Shown here: positions 34,452-41,888 of the stretch, piece after piece | How the letters are laid out: every line of letters begins with the position of its first letter | Numbering within the stretch: position 1 is the stretch's first letter | Assembly: GCF_001613425.1 (NCBI RefSeq) | Contig: NZ_BDCI01000017.1 | Span: 248,001-312,000, forward strand | Source: Nocardia vulneris | Lineage (GTDB): Bacteria > Actinomycetota > Actinomycetes > Mycobacteriales > Mycobacteriaceae | Length of the DNA stretch: 64,000 nt | Reading direction: 5' to 3' | Position numbers and translations under genes: made by a program | Notes under the pieces: model-generated | Seen by the model: the letters and a program-made list of their open reading frames with translations, nothing else | What the model was told of the DNA's origin: nothing | Database searches by the model: none

Positions 34452-35102
34452 TCACATACCTCCGAAACTGACGACGGTCTTCTCGGCCACGAAGGCCTCG
34501 GCGTATTCGGCATGGCACTGCACCCCGCGCACCCGGGCCGCGGCGAGGAAGGCGTCCTCGGCGAACCAGTCCCGATCATGTTGCGAGGGATAATGTTTCA
34601 CCAGCAGTCGCGCCTTCTCCGCGGCGACGCCGGCGGGCAGCGGATGGAACAGGGTGGGGCGCGGGGTGTCGGTCTCCCACTTGAGGATCTCGTAGCCGAG
34701 CGTCAGGTGATCCCGGAATTCGGTGGGCACCAGTTCGGCGAGCAGGCGGTGATCCTGGTGCGCATCGGCACGATTGGGCGCGAACACGAGATCCGGCTCG
34801 CCACGGCGGCGCAGCGCGGCCACCGCGTCTTTGACCCGGTCCCAATGCGCGGGTGCGCGTCCGTCGGGCACGTCCAGCACGGTCAGCTCTACCGTCGCGC
34901 CCGCGCAGATCGCCGCGAGCGCGGCGCGCTCCTCGGCCTCTCTGACGGTGCCGCCGCCACTGAGCACCAGCGCCCGAACCGCTAGTCCGGGAGCGTTTTT
35001 CACCAGCGTGAGCAAGGTGCCACCCACGCCTATGGCGATATCGTCGCAGTGCGCTCCCAGCACCGCGATCTCGGTGATCCGCTGCGGGCGTAGCACATTC
35101 AC
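34452..35102 (-). CDS. PIG-L/LmbE-family deacetylase
   Basis: 216 residues from a GTG overlapping the cytidylyltransferase stop (GTGA). The metal site motif is AHCDDIAIGVGG near residue 14 (AHPDDE in most members: Pro to Cys and Glu to Ile changes), and HQDHRLLAELV near 115 provides the third ligand. The family removes N-acetyl groups from sugars such as GlcNAc-Ins or GlcNAc-PI. In this operon it may expose an amino group on a nucleotide sugar. The missing Glu of the first motif makes activity less certain. Confidence 0.83.
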   Translation of the reverse strand: MNVLRPQRITEIAVLGAHCDDIAIGVGGTLLTLVKNAPGLAVRALVLSGGGTVREAEERAALAAICAGATVELTVLDVPDGRAPAHWDRVKDAVAALRRRGEPDLVFAPNRADAHQDHRLLAELVPTEFRDHLTLGYEILKWETDTPRPTLFHPLPAGVAAEKARLLVKHYPSQHDRDWFAEDAFLAAARVRGVQCHAEYAEAFVAEKTVVSFGGM

Positions 35103-35896
35103 GAAACGCCCTCGAGGCTCTCGCTGCCCTCCCAGATCATCCACGGCCGATCGCCGCGGTGGTAGCCCTCGTCTAGTTCCGCGCGTTCCTTGAACGTATC
35201 GGCGGGCTTCCAGAATCCGAGATGCTGATAGCCGAACAGCCGGCCCTGGCTCGCCAACGCGCCGCAGGCGTCCTCGACCAGATCGCCGCCCGGCGGTAGC
35301 AGGTCGAGCACCTCCTTGGTCAGCACGAAGTAGCCGCCGTTCTCCCAGATGGGCAGTCGCGCAACCGGTGTGATGTTCTTGATCTCGCCCGCGGCGTTGA
35401 TGTCCACGCAGTGGAACGACGACTGCGGCGGGACGATCAGCATCGACGCGGCGGCCCCGGACGCGGTGAACTTCTCGATCATCTGGTCCAGGGGCGCATC
35501 GGTGAGCACGTCGGCGTAGTTGGCGAGGAAGTACCGCTCGTCGTCCAGGTGCCCGCGGACCCGGCGCAGTCGTTCGCCGATGGCCGAGTCGACGCCGGTA
35601 TCGACGAAGGTGATGGTCCAGTCGCTGATATCGGACTGCAGCAGTTCGACCTGCCCGTCCCGGATGACGAAATCGTTGGACACCGACTCCTGATAGGTCA
35701 GGAAGTAGTTCTTGATGTGGTTGGCGCCGTAGCCGAGGCACAGGATGAAGTCCTTGTGGCCGTAGTGCGCGTAATACCGCATGACGTGCCAGATCAGCGG
35801 GCGTGGACCGACCATCTGCATGGGCTTGGGGATGACATCGTCGGTGCCGTTGCGCATGCGCATGCCGTAGCCACCACAGAACAGGACAACCTTCAT
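35099..35896 (-). CDS. rfbF: Glucose-1-phosphate cytidylyltransferase-like nucleotidyltransferase
   Basis: 265 residues. VVLFCGGYGMRMRNGTDDVIPKPM is the pyrophosphorylase signature with the conserved Lys, followed by WHVMRYYAHYGHKDFILCLGY and NYADVLTDAPLDQMIEKF, all close to the RfbF/DdhA pattern. It should make CDP-glucose (or a related NDP-hexose) from hexose 1-phosphate. No CDP-glucose 4,6-dehydratase gene is present in the operon, so either the SDR encoded nearby or an enzyme encoded elsewhere must act next. ATGA overlap with the upstream methyltransferase. Confidence 0.87.
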   Translation of the reverse strand: MKVVLFCGGYGMRMRNGTDDVIPKPMQMVGPRPLIWHVMRYYAHYGHKDFILCLGYGANHIKNYFLTYQESVSNDFVIRDGQVELLQSDISDWTITFVDTGVDSAIGERLRRVRGHLDDERYFLANYADVLTDAPLDQMIEKFTASGAAASMLIVPPQSSFHCVDINAAGEIKNITPVARLPIWENGGYFVLTKEVLDLLPPGGDLVEDACGALASQGRLFGYQHLGFWKPADTFKERAELDEGYHRGDRPWMIWEGSESLEGVS

Positions 35897-37116
35897 GAGA
35901 GCTCCGCGCGACGCAGGGTGGGCAGTGGGTAGACGAGTTCGCCGCCCCAGTCGCCGATATGGCGGAGCTGCGCGGTGATCTCGGTTTCGAGATTCCAGGG
36001 CAGGACGACCACGACATCGGGCCGGTCGTGCTCGATCCGCTCGGGCGGGTGGATCGGGATCCGGGTGCCCGGGGTGAATCGCCCGTGTTTGTACGGGTTT
36101 CGATCCACGGTGTACTCGAGCAGGTCGGGCCGGATACCGCAGTAGTTGAGCAGGGTGTTGCCCTTGCCCGGCGCACCGTAGCCGACCACCCGTTTGCCCT
36201 GCCCGCGCGCGTCGAGCAGATAGCGCAGCAGGTCGTGCCGGACCGCCTCGGTGCGCGGACGCAGGGCGGCGTACCCGCCGACCTCGTGCAGGCCGGCCTC
36301 GGCTTCGACCGCGAGCGCCTCGGCCACCCGCCGGCCGGGAACCGCGACCGCATCGGGCCGGGCCCAGATCCGCAGCGAACCCCCGTGGGTGGCCAGATGT
36401 TCGACGTCGACCACCGTCAATCCCGCGGTGGCGAGCGCCCGTTGCGCCGAGAGCACCGTGTAGTACTGGAAATGCTCGTGGTAGATGGTGTCGAACTGCC
36501 CGAGCCGCACCAGGTTCAACGCGTGGTGCACCTCGATGGCCAGCCAGCCGTCGTCGGTCAGCAGCTCGCGCAGCGAGCGGGTGAAGCCGAGCAGATCGGG
36601 GATGTGGGCATACACATTGTTGGCCACCACCAGGTCCGCGGGACCGTACTCGGCGCGGACCTTCGCCGCCGTCTCCTCGTTCAGGAACGCCGACATCGTC
36701 GGCACGCCGCGGGCCAGCGCGGCCGCGCCGACGTTCACCGACGGTTCGATGCCCAGGCACGGCACGCCGGCCGCGACCGCGTGCTGCAGCAGGTAGCCGT
36801 CGTTGCTGGCCACCTCGACCACGAACGATCGCGAGCCGAGCTCGAAGCGGGTGATCGCTTGATCCACAAAGGCTTTCGCGTGCCGCACCCAGCTGTCGGA
36901 GTAGGACGAGAAGTACGCGTACTCGGTGAAGGTGTCCTGCGGCGTGATCAGGGCGGGGATCTGCAACAACAGGCAGTTCGCGCACAATCGCAGATGCAGC
37001 GGATAGTTCACTTCGGGGTGGTCGAGTTCCGCCGCGGTCAAGAATTTCTCGCAAGGTGGACAAGCGCCCAGATCGAGCACGCTTACCAGCGGGGATTCAC
37101 AAAGCCGACAAATCAC
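35893..37116 (-). CDS. NDP-sugar C-methyltransferase (zinc-binding, SAM-dependent)
   Basis: 407 residues from a GTG with GGGAG 6 nt upstream. The zinc motif is CRLCES at 3-8 with LCANCLLLQ near 54; the SAM site is FVVEVASNDGYLLQH, followed by GIEPS. The catalytic region is YHEHFQYYTV and the C-terminal Methyltransf_14 domain has VVGYGAPGKGNTLLNYCG and DRNPYKHGRFTPGT. Intact in every family motif, in contrast to its paralogue at 31.7-32.8 kb. It should add a methyl branch to a keto-sugar nucleotide. First gene of the leftward operon. Confidence 0.92.
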   Translation of the reverse strand: MICRLCESPLVSVLDLGACPPCEKFLTAAELDHPEVNYPLHLRLCANCLLLQIPALITPQDTFTEYAYFSSYSDSWVRHAKAFVDQAITRFELGSRSFVVEVASNDGYLLQHAVAAGVPCLGIEPSVNVGAAALARGVPTMSAFLNEETAAKVRAEYGPADLVVANNVYAHIPDLLGFTRSLRELLTDDGWLAIEVHHALNLVRLGQFDTIYHEHFQYYTVLSAQRALATAGLTVVDVEHLATHGGSLRIWARPDAVAVPGRRVAEALAVEAEAGLHEVGGYAALRPRTEAVRHDLLRYLLDARGQGKRVVGYGAPGKGNTLLNYCGIRPDLLEYTVDRNPYKHGRFTPGTRIPIHPPERIEHDRPDVVVVLPWNLETEITAQLRHIGDWGGELVYPLPTLRRAELS

Positions 37117-37626
37117 GCATGCTCCCACTCGGATCGACCAGCACCTGAAGCGGCGGCAACGCCACAACAAATCGGGTGGAACAATACCAATAACCGCCAT
37201 TCTCCCCGAGCTAGCATACTCACAGCAACGCTCGCGTATTTTTGGGCTTCTGCACACCGCGCGAGCTCGGCGCAACCATAACCTCATCGAAACCAGCAGG
37301 CAATAGGAACCTTTCATACCTGCTAGAACCCGACAGTAGCACCGGGGCGCGGGCCGTTCCGCCCCGTTAAGCCCCACCTGAAATCAACGCTTCAATAGTC
37401 ACAGCTTCACTGAACCCATAAACCAATGGCCAGCGAGTTTTCGCAAAGATATAGCTATCATCTCTCCCTGTGATGTGCGTCGCACTGGATTGTGCGCCCG
37501 TTCTCATCCAGCGATCGATCTGCAACACTCGCTTCGCGGTTCTGTTCGGAAGCAATTCCCCGGCGGTTTCAGGGGAATCGCTTCAGCGTTTATCGCCACG
37601 CTCGTCGATGAAATAGGAACGTCTCC
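37117..37626. promoter_or_regulatory. Divergent promoter region of the polysaccharide locus
   Basis: 510 nt between the leftward operon and the rightward glycosyl-phosphate transferase gene, noticeably AT-richer than the coding DNA (for example 37190-37290 and 37380-37460). Both operons must start here. A - strand frame at 37367-37555 lacks a ribosome site and protein character and is not called. TAGGAAC stands 9-15 nt before the rightward ATG. I see no convincing -35/-10 pair or long dyad. Confidence 0.6.
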
Positions 37627-38919
37627 ATGCGTTTAGATATGTGCGGGTCAGGGGTTGCTGTGGATCCGCCGTCGGCCGCGCGGCGAGGACTGCGCGCCGG
37701 CCGGGTCCGAGCCTCGGGCACAACAGAGTTCGCGACCGTCTGGCCGGCGTTGCTCTACCTGTTCGCCCTGGTCGCGCTCGCCGCACTGCTGTTGCCACTC
37801 GATACCACCCGCGACTTGCTGGCGCTCGCGCTGCCGGTCGGCCTGCTCGGTCTGCTCGGCAGCCGGACGCTGTTGCGCCGCCGCGCCGAACGCGCCGGCG
37901 CCGATCGCCCGCACCCCACTTCCGTCCTCGTGGTCGGCAATCCCGCAGCCGCACAGGCGGTCACCGCCGCCTTGACCGCCGATCCGGCCTCGAACTACCG
38001 GGTGATCGGCGTGTGCACCCCGGCACCGGTCTGCGCCTGTTCCCACGGAATCGGCGCCGCCGGTCGGCCGGCGCCGATCGTCGGCGACCTCCGATCGGTG
38101 ACCGAGGCGGCCTACCGGACCCGCGCCGACGCCGTCGTGCTGACCGGCGGCGACGTCTGCGCGCCCGACGAATTCCGCAGGCTCGCTTGGGACCTCGAAG
38201 CGCTCGGCGCCGAACTGCTGCTGGCGACCGGTTTGATCGACGTCGCCGCGGACCGGGTGACCAGGCACTCGGTGTCGAACATGACGGTCCTGCACATCGC
38301 GAAACCCCGCCATCCCCTGGCCAGATCGCGGTCCAAGGCCGCCTTCGACCTGTGCTTCGCGTCCCTGGCACTGCTGGCCACCGCGCCGACGCTGCTCGTC
38401 ATCGCGCTGCTGATCAAACTCACCAGCCCGGGCCCGGTGTTCTACCGTTCCGAGCGGATCGGCATGCACGGCAAGCCTTTCGCCATGATCAAATTCCGCA
38501 GCATGTACCTCGACGCCGACGACCACGTAGGGGCGCTGATCGATGAGGCGGGCGGCAACCCGGTGTTCTTCAAGCTCGAACACGACCCGCGCGTGACACC
38601 GGTCGGCCGGATCCTGCGCAAGTACAGCCTCGACGAGCTGCCGCAGTTCCTCAATGTCCTGCGGCGGGAGATGAGCGTGGTCGGTCCGCGCCCGCAGGTG
38701 CAGCGCGAGGTCGACGCCTACGACGACGCCATGCGGCGCAGGCTCCTGGTCAAACCCGGGATCACCGGGCTGTGGCAGGTGAGCGGGCGGTCCGATCTAT
38801 CACTCGAGCAGTCCATGCGGTTGGACGTCAGTTACGTCGACAACTGGTCGATGCGGCTCGACCTGACGATCCTCGCCAGAACGATCACCACCGTTGCCAG
38901 CGGCGACGGAGCGTACTGA
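37627..38919 (+). CDS. Undecaprenyl-phosphate glycosyl-phosphate transferase (WbaP/WcaJ type)
   Basis: 430 residues. The N-terminus has two to three hydrophobic helices (near 38-75), a CoA-binding-like middle (SVLVVGNPAAAQAV, PIVGDLRSVTEAA) and the C-terminal Bac_transf domain from ~235: KAAFDLCFASLALLAT (membrane re-entrant helix), GPVFYRSERIGMHGKPF, MIKFRSM, LRKYSLDELPQFLNVL, SVVGPRPQ and PGITGLWQVSGRS. It places the first sugar phosphate on undecaprenyl phosphate and so starts repeat-unit synthesis. The upstream half is shorter than in WcaJ. It is the first gene of the rightward two-gene operon. Confidence 0.94.
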   Translation: MRLDMCGSGVAVDPPSAARRGLRAGRVRASGTTEFATVWPALLYLFALVALAALLLPLDTTRDLLALALPVGLLGLLGSRTLLRRRAERAGADRPHPTSVLVVGNPAAAQAVTAALTADPASNYRVIGVCTPAPVCACSHGIGAAGRPAPIVGDLRSVTEAAYRTRADAVVLTGGDVCAPDEFRRLAWDLEALGAELLLATGLIDVAADRVTRHSVSNMTVLHIAKPRHPLARSRSKAAFDLCFASLALLATAPTLLVIALLIKLTSPGPVFYRSERIGMHGKPFAMIKFRSMYLDADDHVGALIDEAGGNPVFFKLEHDPRVTPVGRILRKYSLDELPQFLNVLRREMSVVGPRPQVQREVDAYDDAMRRRLLVKPGITGLWQVSGRSDLSLEQSMRLDVSYVDNWSMRLDLTILARTITTVASGDGAY

Positions 38920-38921
38920 CC

Positions 38922-40253
38922 GTGCCGGGCGGCGGCCCGATCCGGGTGCTGGTCGAGAACGGCGAGTACGCCCTGCGCAATCGGGGTGATCTCGCGATGA
39001 TGGCGATCACCGTGCGGCGGCTGCGGGAACGCTGGCCGGACGCGCGCATCGGGATGCTGACCGACCAGCCGCGGGTACTGCGGGCGCTGCTGCCCGAGGC
39101 GGAACCGGTGTGCGCCGCGTCCGGCGGACGGTGGGCGCGTTCGGGTTTCGCGAGCGAGGTCGGCCGAGCGACGGGCACGAAATTCACCGGCCCCGCCGCA
39201 TTGCACTGGCGAGCGGCGTCGGATGTGCCGAAAGAACGACTGCGCCGGCTCCGCGCGGCGGCGATGCCGATGATCCGGCGCGGCGACGCCCTTGCGCCGG
39301 ATCTCGAAGCGGCGCAACGCCCGGCGGCGCTCGCCGACGCGTCCCTGGTGATCGCGCAGGGCGGCGGCTACCTGACCGATGTCGACCGGTACCAAGCCCA
39401 CCGCGCCCTGGATCTGCTGGAACAGGCTGCCGCCCTGGGGATTCCCACCGTCATGCTCGGCCAGGGCATCGGCCCGATGCGGGATGCGGCGCTGCTGAAA
39501 CACGCGGGCGCGGTCCTTCCCGGTGTCGACGTCATCGCACTGCGCGAGGGGCGGCGCGGCCCCGGCCTGCTCGCCGACCTCGGCGTTGCTCCTGGGCGCA
39601 TCCTGGTAACCGGTGACGACGCGGTCGAATTCGGTTACGGGCTGCGACGCGCCGGTCTGGGCACCGATCTCGGTGTGTGCCTGCGGGTGGCGGACTACTC
39701 GCGGGTGGGCGATGCGGCCCGCGCCGTGCTCACCACCGTGTTGCGTTCTTGTGCCACAGAATTCGATGCGGCACTGGCTCCGTTGATCGTCAGCGAGTAC
39801 GACTCCGAGGACCGTCGCGCCACGCTGCCGCTGCTCACCGGCGCCGATCGCGTCCGTCCCCCGGTGCGCCGGTCCGGGACGGCCACCGATGTGGTGCGTC
39901 AGGTCGCCGGGTGCCGCGTTCTGGTGACCAGCACCTATCATCTCGCGGTTTTCGCGCTGTCCCAAGGGATTCCGGCCGTCGCACTCTCGGCGTCGCAGTA
40001 CTACGACGACAAGTTCCACGGTCTGGCGGGCATGTTCGGCACCGGCTTGCGCATCGTCCGGCTCGACGACAGCGCCCTCAAGCAGCAGCTGACCGACGGC
40101 GTCCGGGAACTGTGGCGGGCAGCGCCCGAATTGCGTGATCGCCTGCAGGACAAGGCGACCGAACAGATCGCCGCCGGACGGATGGCGCTGGAGCGGGTGT
40201 TCCGGCTGGTCGAGGGAGGCACGCCCGCGCCGGTCTCGAACCGGTCACCCTGA
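38922..40253 (+). CDS. Polysaccharide pyruvyl transferase family protein
   Basis: 443 residues from a GTG two bases after the transferase stop. NGEYALRNRGDLAMMAITVRRL (nucleotide-type loop with GD), LADASLVIAQGGGYLTDV, IPTVMLGQGIGPM and the C-terminal VTSTYHLAVFALSQGIPAVAL are the hallmarks of the CsaB/PS_pyruv_trans family. It would add a phosphoenolpyruvate-derived ketal to the polysaccharide or act as the related GT-B. The stop codon forms part of a hairpin shared with the convergent SRPBCC gene. Confidence 0.88.
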   Translation: MPGGGPIRVLVENGEYALRNRGDLAMMAITVRRLRERWPDARIGMLTDQPRVLRALLPEAEPVCAASGGRWARSGFASEVGRATGTKFTGPAALHWRAASDVPKERLRRLRAAAMPMIRRGDALAPDLEAAQRPAALADASLVIAQGGGYLTDVDRYQAHRALDLLEQAAALGIPTVMLGQGIGPMRDAALLKHAGAVLPGVDVIALREGRRGPGLLADLGVAPGRILVTGDDAVEFGYGLRRAGLGTDLGVCLRVADYSRVGDAARAVLTTVLRSCATEFDAALAPLIVSEYDSEDRRATLPLLTGADRVRPPVRRSGTATDVVRQVAGCRVLVTSTYHLAVFALSQGIPAVALSASQYYDDKFHGLAGMFGTGLRIVRLDDSALKQQLTDGVRELWRAAPELRDRLQDKATEQIAAGRMALERVFRLVEGGTPAPVSNRSP

Positions 40254-40267
40254 GCGCAGCGCGCTCA
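40251..40267. terminator. Compact hairpin made from two convergent stop codons
   Basis: TGAGCGC (40251-40257), a 3-nt loop AGC and GCGCTCA (40261-40267) form a perfect 7-bp stem. The first three bases are the stop of the pyruvyl transferase, the last three the stop of the SRPBCC gene on the other strand. Symmetry between two convergent genes suits a bidirectional terminator without U-tract. Confidence 0.5.
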
Positions 40268-40756
40268 CTGCTGCGCGCGAGCCTGGATCTCCGCCAGGTT
40301 GGCACGCATGCCCGCCGACCACTCCTCCAGCCGGCGCGCGACGATGCGCCCCTCGAGCTGCGGCGTCGCGGTGATCGCCACGACCAGCCCGGACGGCGCG
40401 GGCCCCATCCGCGCCCACTGCCGCACGATCACGCCCTCCCGCGCGGAGTCGATTTCGAAACCCCAGGTGGCACTGATGCCGTCCGGGCCGACCACGTTCC
40501 ACACCCAGCGGCGTTCGGGTTCGACCTCGACGACCTCGCACATGGTTTCCCAGGCCCCTAGCGCGGGATGACGGCTGTGTCCACGGAACCGCGCGCCGAG
40601 GGCGACCCGGTCGGCGTCGCCTTCCCAGCGCACCGCTTCCAACTCGGGCGAGCAGCGCACCGGCAGCTCGATGTCGGTGACCAGGGCCCACGCCGTCGCC
40701 GCGTCGCAGGAAATCCGTTCCGCCACTTCGATAGTGGGACAGTCGCGATACCGCAC
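40265..40756 (-). CDS. SRPBCC (START-like) family protein
   Basis: About 163 residues from a GTG with GGAAGGGG 5-6 nt upstream; an ATG 57 nt further up would place a TATAAG promoter-like element inside the gene, so the GTG is preferred. The fold pattern is ISCDAATAWALVTDIELPVRCSPELE, then GARFRGHSRHPALGAWET, WVWNVVGPDG and a C-terminal helix RIVARRLEEWSAGM. Such proteins bind hydrophobic ligands or act as cyclases/dehydratases. It is divergent from an LLM oxidoreductase across a region with a strong dyad, so the two may be co-regulated. Confidence 0.8.
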   Translation of the reverse strand: MRYRDCPTIEVAERISCDAATAWALVTDIELPVRCSPELEAVRWEGDADRVALGARFRGHSRHPALGAWETMCEVVEVEPERRWVWNVVGPDGISATWGFEIDSAREGVIVRQWARMGPAPSGLVVAITATPQLEGRIVARRLEEWSAGMRANLAEIQARAQQ

Positions 40757-40789
40757 CGCACCCCTTCCCGCCTGCTCCGCGCCGGCTTC

Positions 40790-40837
40790 CTTATACGCTA
40801 TTGCATAGAACATAGAGGAGGGACCGGACTCCGGTCC
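40790..40837. promoter_or_regulatory. Divergent promoter with a perfect 17-nt operator-like dyad
   Basis: On the - strand TATAAG near 40790-40797 suits a -10 for the SRPBCC gene. To the right is CTAT-TGC-ATAG and then GGACCGGA-C-TCCGGTCC (40821-40837), a perfect 8+8 dyad. The dyad sits 20 nt before the LLM start, where a TetR/MarR-type repressor could block both genes. No regulator gene is adjacent. Confidence 0.5.
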
Positions 40838-40856
40838 ACCAAGCCGAGGAGGCGCA

Positions 40857-41888
40857 TTGCGTATCGGGGTGCTGATCGAACCGCGGTTACCCGGTGCGGT
40901 GGAGTTCGCGGTCGCGGCCGAGGCGGCAGGGGCCTCGTCGCTGTGGGTCGCGGAGGTATGGAGCTACGACGCGTTGACCGGGTTGGCCTATCTCGCGGCC
41001 CGGACCTCCTCGATCCGGCTGGGCACGTTCGTCGTTCAGCTCGGGTCGCGCACTCCCGCGCTCCTGGCGACGTCGGCACTGAGCCTGCACGAGCTCTCCG
41101 GTGGCCGGTTCGACCTCGGCATCGGCGTGTCCGGGCCGCGGGTGATGGAGGGGTGGCACGGCGTCCGGTTCCGCCGCCCCGTGCGCACCACCCGCGAAAC
41201 CATCGAGATCATCCGGACGGTGAGCCGCGGCGAACGGCTCGCGCACACCGGCGAGATCTACCCGCTGCCGTTGCCGGACGGGCCCGGCCGGGCGTTGCAG
41301 CCCATGGTCCGCCCTGCGCACGTACCGATCTACAACGCGGCCATGGGACCACAAAACCTGCGACTGACCGGCGAACTGGGCGATGGCTGGCTGGGCAACG
41401 CCTTCATTCCCGAAGCCGCCGAGGTGTTCCTGGAGCCGTTGCGCGAGGGCGCGATTCGAGGCGGTCGCGAGCTGACCGACCTCGATCTGGTGGCGCCGGT
41501 CGCGGTCGAGATCACCGGGGACGAGCAGGCGACCGCGCGCATGGTCGACAAGCACGCCGAAGGTTACGCGTTCACCATCGGCGCGATGGGCGTCGGCGGC
41601 CGGAACTTCTACAACGACGCCTTCACCCGGCTCGGCTTCGGTAAGGAGATCGAGCAGGTCGCCCGGCTCTGGCAGGCCAGCGACAAGGAGTCCGCCCGGC
41701 GCGCGGTGCCCCGCGAGCTCGGCGCGCTGACCAACCTGATCGGCACGCCCGCCGATATCACCGAACGGCTGCGGCGCTACCGGGCCGCCGGCATCACCGG
41801 CCTGCTGGCCAAGCTCGACGGCGACTACGCACAGCAACTCTCGACCTTGCGGACCTTGCTCGCACTCGCCTCCCGGCTCACGGACTGA
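40857..41888 (+). CDS. LLM-class F420/flavin-dependent oxidoreductase
   Basis: 343 residues starting at TTG, with GAGGAGG 4-5 nt upstream. LLM pattern: SSLWVAEVWSYDALTGLAYL, ALSLHELSGGRFDLGIGVSGP, PVRTTRETIEIIRTV, VPIYNAAMGPQNLRLTGELG and GWLGNAFIPEAAEVF, very like F420-dependent mycobacterial/nocardial enzymes (MSMEG_0879-type). The substrate is unknown. Divergent from the SRPBCC gene; its 3' end overlaps the convergent esterase by 11 bases. Confidence 0.9.
   Translation: MRIGVLIEPRLPGAVEFAVAAEAAGASSLWVAEVWSYDALTGLAYLAARTSSIRLGTFVVQLGSRTPALLATSALSLHELSGGRFDLGIGVSGPRVMEGWHGVRFRRPVRTTRETIEIIRTVSRGERLAHTGEIYPLPLPDGPGRALQPMVRPAHVPIYNAAMGPQNLRLTGELGDGWLGNAFIPEAAEVFLEPLREGAIRGGRELTDLDLVAPVAVEITGDEQATARMVDKHAEGYAFTIGAMGVGGRNFYNDAFTRLGFGKEIEQVARLWQASDKESARRAVPRELGALTNLIGTPADITERLRRYRAAGITGLLAKLDGDYAQQLSTLRTLLALASRLTD

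Noticed and set aside
37367..37555. 62-codon - strand frame in the divergent polysaccharide promoter region
   Set aside because: No ribosome site, lies in an AT-rich promoter region, composition unlike neighbouring proteins.
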